Positions 22,561 to 32,892 of a DNA stretch of 64,000 nucleotides are shown in pieces. The DNA comes from Chrysoporthe austroafricana (Eukaryota > Ascomycota > Sordariomycetes > Diaporthales > Cryphonectriaceae), in NCBI GenBank assembly GCA_001051155.2, contig JYIP02000003.1, positions 1,922,001 to 1,986,000 of the forward strand, written 5' to 3'. The position numbers and the translations under genes are program-made. Each line of letters begins with the position of its first letter. The first letter of the stretch is position 1. The notes under the pieces are model-generated. The model did no database searches. It saw nothing but the letters and a program-made list of their open reading frames with translations, and was not told the origin of the DNA.

Positions 22561-23593
22561 TTACATCTCCTTTTTTGACCGCTTCGACCCTTGCGGTCCT
22601 TCATGCTGTCTTACGATGCGTCCGTCGGGAAGAATGACCTCAGTCTGCCGGATCTTCCAAAGGCATATGGGGTAAATTAAATCAGTAATCACTGCCGTAC
22701 CCAGGATAAACATGCCGAACGGATTCGTGATGTAGCTGTGTGCCTCCGGCCACCAATACCAGAGAATGGCACTGCTCATGCCCAGACCAGCCACAGTTCC
22801 GAGTGTCCTGCAAAACCTGATTTCGAGACACGTCAGCTTGAACCTTTCTTTCCGTGTTTCAAGCCGGAGCAATGTTCAGATAACCCCAGCTGCGTTCAAC
22901 GATGGAATCTAGGCAGACAGGTCGTTGACAAGGAGAAGAATAATGAGCGGCTCCCGGCACTCATATGAATCATTCGGAATGATTGAGAAAGATGGGGTTC
23001 AGTGAAGCTCACCAGATCGCGTAGCTCGTCCCTCCGGAGTGTCCCCTGACTAGCAGCATTGCGAGCGAGCCGACACTAGCAACAAGCTGCGCAACACCAG
23101 CCGACCAGAAAGCCATCTCGGTTGTATCAAACTGATCCCGACCAAAATACCACTTCCCTGTCTTGTCACCATGGCCGATCCCTGGCTCGCTCAGCCACCA
23201 GGACACGAAAGCAAAATGCCCAACGCAGCCGACCGCGGTCATGACGGCCAGGAGCGCCATGATGTGCTGTCCCACCCAGGGGCTGCTCCGGGCCCACTCC
23301 AAGGGCGCGTGCTTGACGGTGGTGTAGACGAGCCCGATGTCGAGGAGCAGCCAGATCGTGAACCCCGCGGTCTCAAGAGGTGCCTCACACACGTAGAGCG
23401 CGTACACAACCTCCCATGAGACGTTCAAGGCGAGGCCCAGCAGGGGCATGCTGTAGGACTTGGTTTGTAGGCTGCGCTTGGTCATGAGGATGTACGTCGC
23501 ATCCCAAAAGAGGACTCCAATTCCGAGCGCGACGGTCGAGAGTGGCACCACCCAGCTGGGGACATGATCAGGTGCTACATCGCTGGACCCCAT
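22561..23593 (-). CDS. PaxB/Pyr4-type integral membrane terpene cyclase-like protein (278 aa)
   Basis: Exon 1 is 23593..23013 and exon 2 is 22816..22561. The 196-nt intron (donor GTGAGC, acceptor ATCAG) was chosen because it restores the family join G-T-S-Y-A-I-W / F-C-R-T-L-G. Seven hydrophobic segments cover the length. Family landmarks: SMPLLGLALNVSWEVVYAL with Glu61, LLVRGHSGGTSYAIW, WYWWPEAHSY, and Asp239 in VITDLIYPICLW. Glu61 and Asp239 correspond to the acidic pair that protonates and guides cyclisation of prenylated or epoxidised intermediates in Pyr4-class enzymes, an ER-membrane activity of meroterpenoid and indole-diterpene pathways. No prenyltransferase, GGPP synthase, FAD oxygenase or P450 gene is seen nearby, so the substrate is unknown and it may belong to a non-cluster paralogue group. 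Confidence 0.82.
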
Positions 23594-25343
23594 GGCGATG
23601 ATGGGGAGACCGGCTAGGTCGGCGTTGAGTAGTCGATGATAATCTTGCACAGCTCACCGGACCCGAGCTGCGATGAAGACCAGTCTGTCAAAAGGACGTA
23701 TGTAGGCTCACAGAATGTGGATCATTGCATGTTCCTCGCGTTCGCGTTCGCGTCGCGTTGTCTCGTCAGCCCAGTCAGGTTGTGGCGGAGCGCTTAGTAA
23801 GGGATCTTCGGTGCGGCTGTACTTGGGTATGGTAAGATCTGCGCAGAGTCTTGCTCCTTCAGACAACCTTAGATCACACAAGTCTATTGAAGACATTCCT
23901 CTTTTCACAAGATAATCACAACGCAGAGACCCATCTCCGAGAAATTTTGAGACAAAACAACTCAATTCTTCCTGACTGGCATTGTTGCGTATAGATAGCT
24001 TGAGTATGGACATATAAATTGCAATCTCTACAATGGACTTCACTTACACACATTGTTTGCGTTCCTCATGCAACGGTCTGGTGGTTTGCTTCAATGGCAC
24101 TGTGTAGGTTCTCAGCATTGACTGGAAAGGAATGCTAAGGGTGCGACAAGATGAGCATTTGCTGTCACGTTTGTGGGCCAGGACGAAGGTGATAAATGGA
24201 GTCTTTGCTATTAACCTCTGGTTTCTCATCGCAATGATATGGACCGAGACGTATAGCGTATTGAAGATATACGGCCCATCCAAGAGAAGAATATTCACTT
24301 CTGCAAAAAATACAAACAGCTAGCATGACAAGAAATAGTCTTCTATGGCTCAAGAGTCGGCCTCAACCCCAGGTACTTGGTCATGGGCGTGATGAATAAT
24401 CAGAAAGCCCCATCGCGGACCTCCAGCACAGCGGTGTTCCACTAGAAGTCAGTCAAGCAGCTGTGCATGGGGTGGCCACCCTGAATTGGTGAGAATTTGC
24501 GGGCTTCCAAGACCCCGTCGCGAGGTTCAATAAGCAATTTGGCCCTCAGTTTGCCCGACGGGCATAATCCATGCATGTTTTCAGGTGCGTGAGTGTGGCT
24601 GCGCTGCTCCCTCGGATGTCTCGGGATCCCAGTATGAAATCGCCCCCACACCAATACACCATAAATGGAATTCCAAGCAATTCAAGGACGACGAGAGCCT
24701 CAACAGTATTCGAAGGATCCTCTAAATTTGTGGCCATAGTTTCGTCAGGGGTCGTTTAGTGTCGTCGGTGCAAGGTTGCAGCCGTCGGCGCCGCTACTGT
24801 TTGCGTGGTTCTGTGAGACTCAAAAATACCGAGACAGAGGCAGCCTGGCGCCAAGAGCAACCAGGCTCAGATGCCAGTTGCTGTGCCACGCGAAGCGGAG
24901 CCCACTGGATTGCTTATACAACACCAGCAAACACTGCTGTGTGCTGCCGATCTGGAGCAGAGCCTCCCGAAATAGACTTTCATCGGTGGCACATGTGCAC
25001 GAGCTCGCCAAGGCGACTTCACTGCCACACGGCTTTTGGCACCAGCCGAAGCGGCGAAGTCGTTCGGGTGTCAAACACATGCGAAATCCTAAATCATCAG
25101 GGAAGCTGTGTAAGCGATAACGAGCCTCGAGTTGTCAGAAATATGGGCAATAAGGGGCCCAGAATATATAAAGCCGTGATTGTATCGTCTATGTCGTCCG
25201 TATCCACAGATCGCACTACAAAACCTCAATCCAGCCTCCTGTTTCAACGAGTATAAGCAGCCTCTCAGGTTATTCTTTGACTTCTAAGAGTCCTTTTCCA
25301 ATCAGTCTCTTCGATACCATCTCGACCGGAATCTTAATCCACG
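23594..25343. other. Intergenic region with short uncharacterised frames
   Basis: Minus frames at 23708-24013 (starting MSILKLSIRN) and 24546-24737 (ATG start, MATNLEDPSNTVEALVVLEL) look protein-like but are short and have no domain. The second may be a fragment of a dead gene. The rest holds the promoter of the secreted protein at 25344. Confidence 0.35.
25165..25172 (+). promoter_or_regulatory. TATA box of the secreted Ala/Ser-rich protein gene
   Basis: TATATAAA about 172 bp before the ATG at 25344, with an AGGGG (STRE-like) motif just upstream near 25154. Confidence 0.45.
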
Positions 25344-25964
25344 ATGCAGTTCTCAACTCTCCTTCTTGGCTTTGCTGCTGTTGTCTCGGTGAGTCCACTA
25401 TCGCCCCCCCCCCCCTTTTTCTCGGAGGAGTTCTCGCAAGAGGGCGCTCGGATCACCAACAATCTATTATGTGCTGATTTGTGCTAACTCGTACGACAGG
25501 CCAATGTGGTCAACAGACAGCCAGAGATTACTCCTGCACCCATCAAGCCTCGCCAGGACCCCTTTGCCGATCTCACCTCAGAGGCCGCCAATCTCGCCAG
25601 CGAGGCGTCATCCGTGGCTGCCGACATATCATCTGCATTCAACGGCGCCGGAACAATCGGCAGCCAGATCTTTAGCGATATCACGAGCGAGATCGCAAGC
25701 ATCACTGCTGCAGCTGCGACCTTGGAGTCATCGCTGATGGCTGAGATATCCACGGCAACTGGCTCGGCAAAGTCGTCCATCGAGGCCGAGCTGAGCTCAT
25801 TCAGAAGCTCAGTCAGCAGTGCCACAGCGGCTCTCAACACCCAGACCTCGACTGCAAGTGGTACTGCCACCACTAGCAGTATGTCAGCTGCTGCACCAGT
25901 TCAGACCGCGGTTGTCCAGATCGGCGCGTTGATGGGTGGTGTAGCGATGTTGGCCAACCTCTGA
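25344..25964 (+). CDS. Secreted Ala/Ser/Thr-rich protein, probably GPI-anchored (169 aa)
   Basis: Exon 1 is 25344..25388 and exon 2 is 25500..25964. The 111-nt intron starts GTGAGT, contains a poly-C run followed by T, has GCTAAC as branch site and ends CAG. Exon 1 encodes most of a signal peptide (MQFSTLLLGFAAVVS). The mature part is helical, Ala/Ser-rich and lacks Cys (SEAANLASEASSVAADISSA), then a Ser/Thr-rich stalk and a hydrophobic C terminus (VVQIGALMGGVAMLANL) that could be a GPI-attachment signal. Surface or cell-wall localisation is inferred. Such low-complexity wall proteins evolve fast, so no homologue is claimed. It is convergent with the pectinase gene downstream. Confidence 0.8.
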
Positions 25965-26144
25965 GCTTATGGAGGGGGAAATAAGGCGTTCTGGACGAAT
26001 TTGGTCATGGATTGGCTGTTTTTGTCTCATGATACCACCATGCTTGTGTATTTGCTAGAGATAGGATTTATATACCGAAGAGGGGGTGGCAATTGCACGG
26101 CTTTCACATCTTGGTGAACGAACACACGTCTTGATATTTCTGAG

Positions 26145-27504
26145 CTACTGTTGTGTCGGCAGCGTCCCATTTGTACATGGAATTCCCATCCCCTCGACCC
26201 CTTCTAGGCCTGAGCAGTCCATCTCGCCAGGCTTTCCGTTCGCCCCAAAGAGCACAATGTCGTCGAAGTGGAAGTCCTGACAGTGTGCAGCGTCCGCGCA
26301 CATTATGTACATGGCTTTCTGATTTGATTGCCCTATGATATGTACTGTCAGTTCAAGCGCACCTGAGGAAGTTTGGACGGCCGGAGCTGAACTTACCGGC
26401 TGTGTAGGTCCAGCACGGATCCGTGATGCAGCTCCCATCACCTAGCTCTTCGCTCGTCATAGCCACGATGTTCTCCCACGTGAAATTGGTGGTATAAGCA
26501 GCCAGGCTCGTGTTCGCGCCGGCTGTGATGCCCGTCTCCTGGTCGACATAGTTCTCGATGAAATGGATCGGGTAGCTTGTGTTGAAAACAGCGAAGTTTC
26601 GCCACGTCACATTGCTCAAGTTGCAGGTTGTGCCGAGGTCGCCTTTGAAGCGCGGCCCTAGTAGTGAGTCGTATATGAAAGCGTTTTCAAACAGATAATC
26701 CCCACCACTTCCTGACGAGCATGACACGGACACGCCGTGTGTTCCGTACGCAACAACATTCCGCATGGTGACGTTGGTAGCCGGTGGTGCCACATTCAGA
26801 ACATCATCGCCATTCCAAGACGTCCAGCCGTCAATGACAACATCTGAAGCTGATAGGTCGATACCGTCCGTGTTGAAGGGGAAAGCATTGATCGGGTCAC
26901 TTGAGCGGGCGTCGAGCGTCGTATTCGTCATATGTATGTCCGTACCGCTTAACGAAAAGACCCAGGCCACGGGGTTATAGACCTTGACGTCTCGTAGGCG
27001 TAGGTTGGTCACAGATAATTCGAAGAAGTGCGGGCGGTAGTCATTGTCAGTGTTGTTCACCATTGGCCACCATTCCTCTCCGTGGCCAATGAACCAGCCC
27101 AAGCTAGGATCCTGACTGCCAGTGAGTGTGACGGCTGTGCTGTCTTTGATTGTGATCCAGTGGCCTGAATAGATCTTGCTGTTACCTGTGACGGACTCCA
27201 CGTAGGTGACATTGGACGGCAAGGAGATATTGCCATTGATGACGAACTCGACGTTTGTGAGGTCTGTGAAGGAGATCGGCGTCATCAGATTGTAAGTCTC
27301 ATTTCCGCTGAAGATGATGCGAGAGACATTACTACATGCCGCGACCGTGGCTATAATGCTGGGGCTGTCATCGTCGCCGGTCGTGTTCTTGGGGACGATG
27401 CAGGTCGTCACGGGTGACCCCAACGTTTCGGGCAGCCAGTAGGCTGTCCCCGGGGCCAAGAGGAGGCCCAGCACAGCGAAAAGTGAGGTTCTAGATGCAA
27501 ACAT
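26145..27504 (-). CDS. Secreted glycoside hydrolase family 28 pectinase (polygalacturonase-like, 431 aa)
   Basis: Exon 1 is 27504..26397 and exon 2 is 26332..26145, with a 64-nt intron (GTAAGT...ATAG). The start was placed at 27504 because it opens a signal peptide (MFASRTSLFAVLGLLLAPGTA); the frame is open further upstream without one. A right-handed beta-helix repeat pattern fills the middle. GH28 landmarks are present: N211-T-D213-G, Asp233-Asp234 in W-N-G-D-D, His256 in Y-G-T-H-G-V-S, and Arg285/Lys287 in P-R-F-K-G. Many N-x-S/T sites fit a secreted glycoprotein. The GTHGVS form and W-N-G-D-D variant point to an exo-acting or xylogalacturonan-type enzyme rather than a classic endo-polygalacturonase. 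A role in plant-wall pectin breakdown is inferred. Confidence 0.9.
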
Positions 27505-29366
27505 TGCACTCTCCCAAACTTCATTGGTTCTGACAAGGTATGAGACGAGAAGAGGATTTGAAATTAAATGACAGTGATATAGTAATTTTTTGGGTGGGTA
27601 GCCCCGCATCAATCTGCTGGGATTCAAGGTATAATTAGGTCCTATTATTTCGAGAAGCGGTATTCATGGAAAGAGAGATGATGAGCCACATTGTGTATCT
27701 TAGATCTGAGAGCAGCTCGGTCTCCAGTGCCGAGTGATTTAGGCCTCGGCCATTCATAGTTGTCGGTTTATTCCGTGGATCAAGTGTGCTTGATTGAGAA
27801 TGGCCTAGAAGCCTCCTAAGCTCTTCATAAGGGTCAATTAGTGACGATCTATTTGGATGTGGCATCTTTTGAGAGATCCTCTGCCGATCAAAGGCAAAGA
27901 GGTCGACCCGTTACACAAAGACTCGGTTTGTAATTTTCCACAAACCGGAGGCAGGACCCGGAGCCGAAGCCGAATCGTTTGCTGACATGGAGCCTGATGC
28001 GTCGATGCGCATACCTCTTACTAGTGGCCACTCAGGCCTTGACAGGAAGGTACTGCTGCCTTGCTTGGCCCTCTCTCCTTCCCTTATCTATTCTTTCCTT
28101 CTCTTGCAATATATTTTTCGTGCCTTGGTTTCTGCTCTTCGTTCCCTTCCTTCTGATATCTTCCCTTTTTGCTTCCCCTGCCATTTGATTGGCTTACTCG
28201 TCACTCGCTGTCCATTAAAGGAATGTGCCGTACCCCGCGCAAGGAAGGAGGGGGAGAGCGTGGGGTTCGCGACTCCGAGCGCGTGACAGCAAGGAGACGA
28301 GCGTGACTAGAAGAAGAGACACTATTCCTCCTATCTGGACATCTTGCAATGCGTTCATGGACTGGAAATCGTGAAACGAATCATGTAGATAAGACGTACC
28401 TTCCGAGACTTGATACAGGGCTAGTAAGCTTTGCGCTCATTTTTTTGCCGAGAAAAAATTAGATAAAAAACAATAATTCTAAAAGTAGCGTATAAAATAG
28501 AGGTTGGTTCGCATGTATGACCGGCAGGTAGTGCTGGGGGCGCTTGTCCCGACAATTTGGGCAGGCTATGCTTGATTTGATCAAACAGGCGGGCTTTGGT
28601 CAGGGCGAAATCAGGAAGGGACGGCTTTCCGGTTGTCTTTGACGCCATCTAGCCTCGCGAGGACATTGCCACATCACATCCAAGAAAGTGATGAATTCTT
28701 AGTACGGTGTGATATCGGACAATGTAACCGAACTCAGGGAAGACATTGAAGGCGTAGACACCCGAAGAGGCTGCGATATGGACGAGTTGAAGCAGGTCGT
28801 TGACGTCAGACTTCGGGATGAGCTGGTTCTACGAATGAGGATCTCTGAAAACCTTGTAATTCAAACCTTCAGGTTCAATAGAGAAGATCTAAGTGTTTTG
28901 TGCCAATCAGAACGTGAGCTGCGCAGTCAGGAGAATAGAGCTGGCCGTTAGGGGTCAGTGGAAGTTAAAAATACCGCCGCATAATTGTTTTTTAAAATGT
29001 TACAATCGACTCTCTTTGACGACATCTAGTTGCTTTCATGCTCCAACACCTCCGTCCTGTGCAGCTAGCCCTCCGTACATCGCTCCGTTAAAATTTATAG
29101 GAACAGGCTAGTCAGGGTGAAAAGTCCCCCAGATACACTCGATTTGACGTTACGGACCCTAACCCTCCATCGACGAAAACCGCGACGTGCCGTCTGGCAC
29201 CCGTCAATTCTTTTCGTCTTCACCTATCGCCAGAAACAAGTCCATAACATCAGCCTCAAGAATCCTTCAGGCTCAATCTCAAGCACTATAGCTCTCACTG
29301 TGCGCAATCACCCTCTCACATGTCATAACGGCCCTCTACGTGCCCCGATCTGCAACCCGCAACGCG
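27505..29366. other. Intergenic region with possible gene fragments
   Basis: A minus frame at 28421-28648 starts with ATG and reads like a true exon 1 (MASKTTGKPSLPDFALTKAR...LPKLSG) before becoming AT-rich nonsense, perhaps after an unrecognised donor near 28520. A plus frame at 28769-28951 (MDELKQVVDVRLRDELVLRM) is also protein-like. A small ATG frame at 27635-27865 (minus) has no features. None can be assigned. ACCCTAACCCT occurs at 29156-29166 just upstream of the SET gene. Confidence 0.35.
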
Positions 29367-30917
29367 ATGAAGGAAGCGGACAAGGAGCGCTTCGGCGCGC
29401 TCCTGTCTTGGGCCAAGTCTCACGGCGGAACGCTCCATCCTGCCCTTGAGGTATACAAAGACGAATTGACAGGCTTCTCGATGCGGGTCAAGCAGAGTTT
29501 GAGCCAAGAGCAGACCAATCTCAAGCCCGGCGATGAGATCCTCGCCTGTCCTCTGAAGACTAGCCTTTCGTATCTCAACGCCAGCACCGGAGAGCTCCTT
29601 CTCGCCGGCCCTCCAGAACAGTCCAGCTCATCCTCTGCATTTCCTCTCGAGTTTAGTGGTCTTCCGCCACATGTCATTGGGCGTTTCTTCCTTATGAAGG
29701 AGTACCTCTCCGGAAAATCGTCCTTCTGGTTCCCCTATATCGCTACTCTTCCACAACCCGATGTCCTTTCAGCTTGGAGTCTGCCACCTTTCTGGCCCAA
29801 GGATGATGCAGAATTCTTGGAGGGTACCAACGCGGGAGTCTCCGCCCAGGCGATCCGAGACCAGCTGAAGAAAGAGTTCAAGGAGGCACGAAAGGTGCTC
29901 AGGGGCGCCAATTGCGAAGGTTGGCAAGACTACACTCGAACCCTTCACGATTGGGCGTTCAGTATCTTCGCAAGTCGGAGCTTTCGGCCATCCCTCGTGA
30001 TCCCCAAAGCCCTCAGAGACTCCGTGCTGCCGGAGGGTGTGGCAATCGACGATTTCAGCATTTTGCTCCCTGTCTTCGACATCATAAATCACTCACCACG
30101 AGCTCAGGTGCGGTGGCTGGTCGATGATGAAAGCAACGATGCAAACGTGTGCCGTTTCCAGACCTTTGACAGCTACCAACCTGGCCATCAGATCTTTAAC
30201 AGTTATGGAAAGAAGACGAACAGTGAACTTCTGCTGTCCTATGGTTTCACTCTCCCGGAGACAGACGAGATGCACAACGACTACCTCCACGTAAGAAAGA
30301 AAGCAGGCGCTGGAAGGCCTTCGGTGGAAGGTGTCGGATCTCCAAAGCCACCGCAGGACTTCCTCGTATCACTGAGACCTATAAATCATCCGAGTTCCTA
30401 CGTGGGTTCGGCACGGCAGATGGTGGCGAAGGATCCCAGCTTCAACATCAGGCCCGAGTTTGCTCATGTGGAAGACTATTTGGTCTGGGAAGTTTGCCTG
30501 ATGGTAGTAGGCCATGATGACAAGCAGTCATTCATGACCAAGATCCTGGATCTCGAGGCAGAGTCCAGAGAGGCAGCTTCGATAGCGCGCCATGCCTTGC
30601 GACAACAGGAGCTAGAGTGCCTACGGCGCATTCTATCCGCGTCCGTGTCTCTCCCAGAGGGAGTTCATCGGGTAGTCGAGCAGGTCAAGCAGGTGTTGTT
30701 GGCAAAATTGGGCATGGAATACGATAAGCTGTGCGAAACGGATCCCGGCGTCAGTGTGGACGACCGTGGCACTGAGGTCATCGTGGAGGTTGTACCGCAG
30801 ACCCACAACCAGGAAACGGCGATTCTGTATCGGGCGCAGCTTAAGAAGGTACTGGAAAACGCCATCACCACCCTTGCGCCGGATTGGCAAAGCGCAGTGG
30901 TGCAGGAGCAAAGCTAG
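29367..30917 (+). CDS. SET-domain protein lysine methyltransferase, SETD3/RKM-like (516 aa)
   Basis: Single exon from the first in-frame ATG (MKEADKERFGALLSWAKSHG); the frame is open nine codons further upstream but only with a GTG. The split-SET pattern of non-histone methyltransferases is present: PGDEILACPLKTSLSYLN near the start of the domain, a long inserted iSET helical region, then DIINHSP with Asn241-His242, and QIFNSYGKKTNSELLLSYGF with the active-site Tyr280. A C-terminal helical Rubisco-LSMT-type substrate-binding region follows. Yeast relatives (Rkm1-Rkm4) methylate ribosomal proteins in the cytosol or nucleus; SETD3 modifies actin. The substrate is not predictable here. Length and motifs are normal, so it looks functional. 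Confidence 0.9.
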   Translation: MKEADKERFGALLSWAKSHGGTLHPALEVYKDELTGFSMRVKQSLSQEQTNLKPGDEILACPLKTSLSYLNASTGELLLAGPPEQSSSSSAFPLEFSGLPPHVIGRFFLMKEYLSGKSSFWFPYIATLPQPDVLSAWSLPPFWPKDDAEFLEGTNAGVSAQAIRDQLKKEFKEARKVLRGANCEGWQDYTRTLHDWAFSIFASRSFRPSLVIPKALRDSVLPEGVAIDDFSILLPVFDIINHSPRAQVRWLVDDESNDANVCRFQTFDSYQPGHQIFNSYGKKTNSELLLSYGFTLPETDEMHNDYLHVRKKAGAGRPSVEGVGSPKPPQDFLVSLRPINHPSSYVGSARQMVAKDPSFNIRPEFAHVEDYLVWEVCLMVVGHDDKQSFMTKILDLEAESREAASIARHALRQQELECLRRILSASVSLPEGVHRVVEQVKQVLLAKLGMEYDKLCETDPGVSVDDRGTEVIVEVVPQTHNQETAILYRAQLKKVLENAITTLAPDWQSAVVQEQS

Positions 30918-31464
30918 AGACGTAGAGGATAGTGCGAGTAGCATTCACTACCCAAAAATTATGGAATTGCTATCATAATCAACGAGATCACGGCTGACGT
31001 ATGGTGCATATCATGATGATGAAGGTCCATGGCTTCTAAGTCTTTGCGGTACACGTATGTATCCATCTCCGACTACTCGGTGTCCACTAAGCAGATCAAC
31101 TCATGTGCCCTCCGTTTAATTTCTTTGGCAGGAGAGCAACCTTCATCAATCCCTAGAACACTTCTAGGGATTGACACGAGCCCACCAGAGCAAGCTGAGT
31201 ACACAAACACTACGTCCATCGACCTGACATTTGAGACGAAAGCTTTGCGAGATTATCTGCTCCAGGCAACTCACAGCCCATGATCCCGAGAAGTCCCGCG
31301 TTGTATAATATTCGCTGGAATTCCATTCGTTAGTATATAGATCGAAGGTAAGATTAACACATGCGCCTTCTAGCCTATAGCCTAGCCTAACAGCAGCATC
31401 GTTAGAATCTAGTAGCACCCTGCACTCGCTATCCTAGAACATCCGGATCGTGCATTGAGCGGGA
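30918..31464. other. Intergenic region with a strong hairpin
   Basis: A short frame at 31029-31283 has an ATG but no features. It contains the palindrome listed at 31146. Confidence 0.4.
31146..31174. repeat. Perfect 13-bp hairpin with 3-nt loop
   Basis: TCAATCCCTAGAA, loop CAC, then TTCTAGGGATTGA. It could be a transcript hairpin, perhaps a terminator for the SET gene about 230 bp upstream, or a small mobile-element end. Confidence 0.55.
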
Positions 31465-31842
31465 CTAGAGACCGACGCGAAGCTCTCGAAGACCTGGCAT
31501 CCTTCCCTGCACGAGACCTTGTCTCATTTCAACACCCCGGCGAGCGGGACGCATCAATACTGGGCAGCAGTTTACAGAAGCAGACTTGCCACCCACGGAG
31601 GGCTATGTTGGCGGGTATCTCAACGGCTGTTTCGCTTGCGCGCCGCTATCAAGAGGCAGAGCGGTGCTAACCTCTTGCGAGATGGTCTGTACGATGGACT
31701 CGGTGTCTAGGACTCTGACCTTGCCTCTGGCCTCAGCCTCACGGGCGTAGCGGACGTTGTGTTCGTGGGTTCTGTACGTATACTTAAGGCCCGTGAGGAA
31801 GATAAAGGACAGAGAGGCCAGCAGCTTCTATTCGGCAGGCAT
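31465..31842 (-). pseudogene. Small N-terminally anchored membrane protein, broken by amber codons
   Basis: From ATG at 31842 the frame reads M-P-A-E-TAG (31830..31828), then a hydrophobic helix and a clear coding run: LLASLSFIFLTGLKYTYRTH, followed by REAEARGKVRVLDTESI. A second TAG lies at 31605..31603, after which protein-like text continues in the same frame to TAG at 31467..31465. Reading the first TAG as CAG gives an ordinary single-pass membrane protein. CAG-to-TAG change fits a RIP-like origin. Splicing out the TAG at codon 5 is unlikely because no intron signals surround it. Family not recognised. Confidence 0.55.
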
Positions 31843-32714
31843 GTTGAGTCTGAGCTCAGATGAGGGTGATAGGGTCGAGGCTGTTATTGGATGAACCTGC
31901 AATGTTGATGCTTATGAGGGTGTCTTAGGTGTGAACTAGGGAAGAAGATGATTCCGAAGCAGAAGAGTCAGATAGGAGATGATGTCTGTCAAGTGCCCAC
32001 GTGGTGAGATGTTTGTCTTCGGAGCGTCGTCCGGCTGGTCGTGGCTCCGACATATGACGATCACACCTCGGGGGCCTCCTTGCCGGATGCCGTAATACCG
32101 AGAGCAGACTCGTTGGCAGGGCGGGCATTCCTTCCATGAAAATAAAAGCCCCAAGGTACATCGATTGTTTTACTCAGCAAAAATCTGAAGAGCGCTTGCC
32201 ATTTGTACTTTTCGCCTGTTCCTGAGCGAAAAGACGAACTTGTGACATTAACAAAATGGATCAAATGGGATGGGGCTGTTCTAATTCCTCGTGATGTTCG
32301 CCACGATATGGTCATATTGTGTCTCTGGATACTTGGTGTGAGAGCTCCTTCGTCCGAACGACTCAGTACCATCAGATTCGTCGTGTTCATTGCTGAGTCT
32401 GTCAGCGAATTTTGAAATGCTAAGGGACGCTTGCCGTTGAATCAATTGAGAAGTACAACTAGTACAAAGGTCACGGATTTGGGCTGGAGGACCAGCATCT
32501 GCGGGGCTTCTCTTCTTTTCTCAATGGGAGGAGAAAAAGAAAGCTCTCCCAAAGTCGTCGCCGCTTTTCCTTGTTTAATTTTGAGAATGAGCAGGCGCGT
32601 AGCTCTCATGAAAAATATGAGCCCTAGGGACTCGGAACCAATTCTATCACTCACTGAGTTCAGCCCTGGTGACTGAGGTTTAGTTCTGTACTCTACCAGC
32701 CTGACTGACTACTT
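31843..32714. other. Intergenic region with one uncertain ORF
   Basis: A minus frame at 32061-32390 (ATG start, 109 codons, two N-linked-type sites) has no domain and conflicts with a plus frame at 32203-32415. Nothing else is recognised. Confidence 0.35.
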
Positions 32715-32892
32715 GATGTTGTGGAAAAGTGGAGCAACCAGCACCCTAACCCTGGCATTTCTGTGCTCTATATATGTATGGCTGAGCACTATACAGCCAT
32801 TTTCACTCTCTTTTGTATTAGACAGATATCTATCTCAACACTCATTTACCCATTCCCTTGCTCGATATCAGGTGTCTGTTTCGCCACAGATG
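32715..32892 (-). mobile_element. Solo LTR (168 bp) of the copia element, with 5-bp target duplication
   Basis: The LTR spans 32720..32887 (TGTGG...CCACA ends) and is flanked by GATGT at 32715-32719 and 32888-32892. It matches the two LTRs of the 40.3-48.4 kb element but in opposite orientation (relative to the plus strand it is the reverse complement of them). No internal sequence is present, so it is probably the product of LTR-LTR recombination. It keeps the internal ACCCTAACCCT motif (32743-32753). Confidence 0.93.

Noticed and set aside
29156..29166. ACCCTAACCCT as a sign of a real chromosome end
   Set aside because: Less than two units and followed at once by a normal gene; a true telomere would be a long tandem array.
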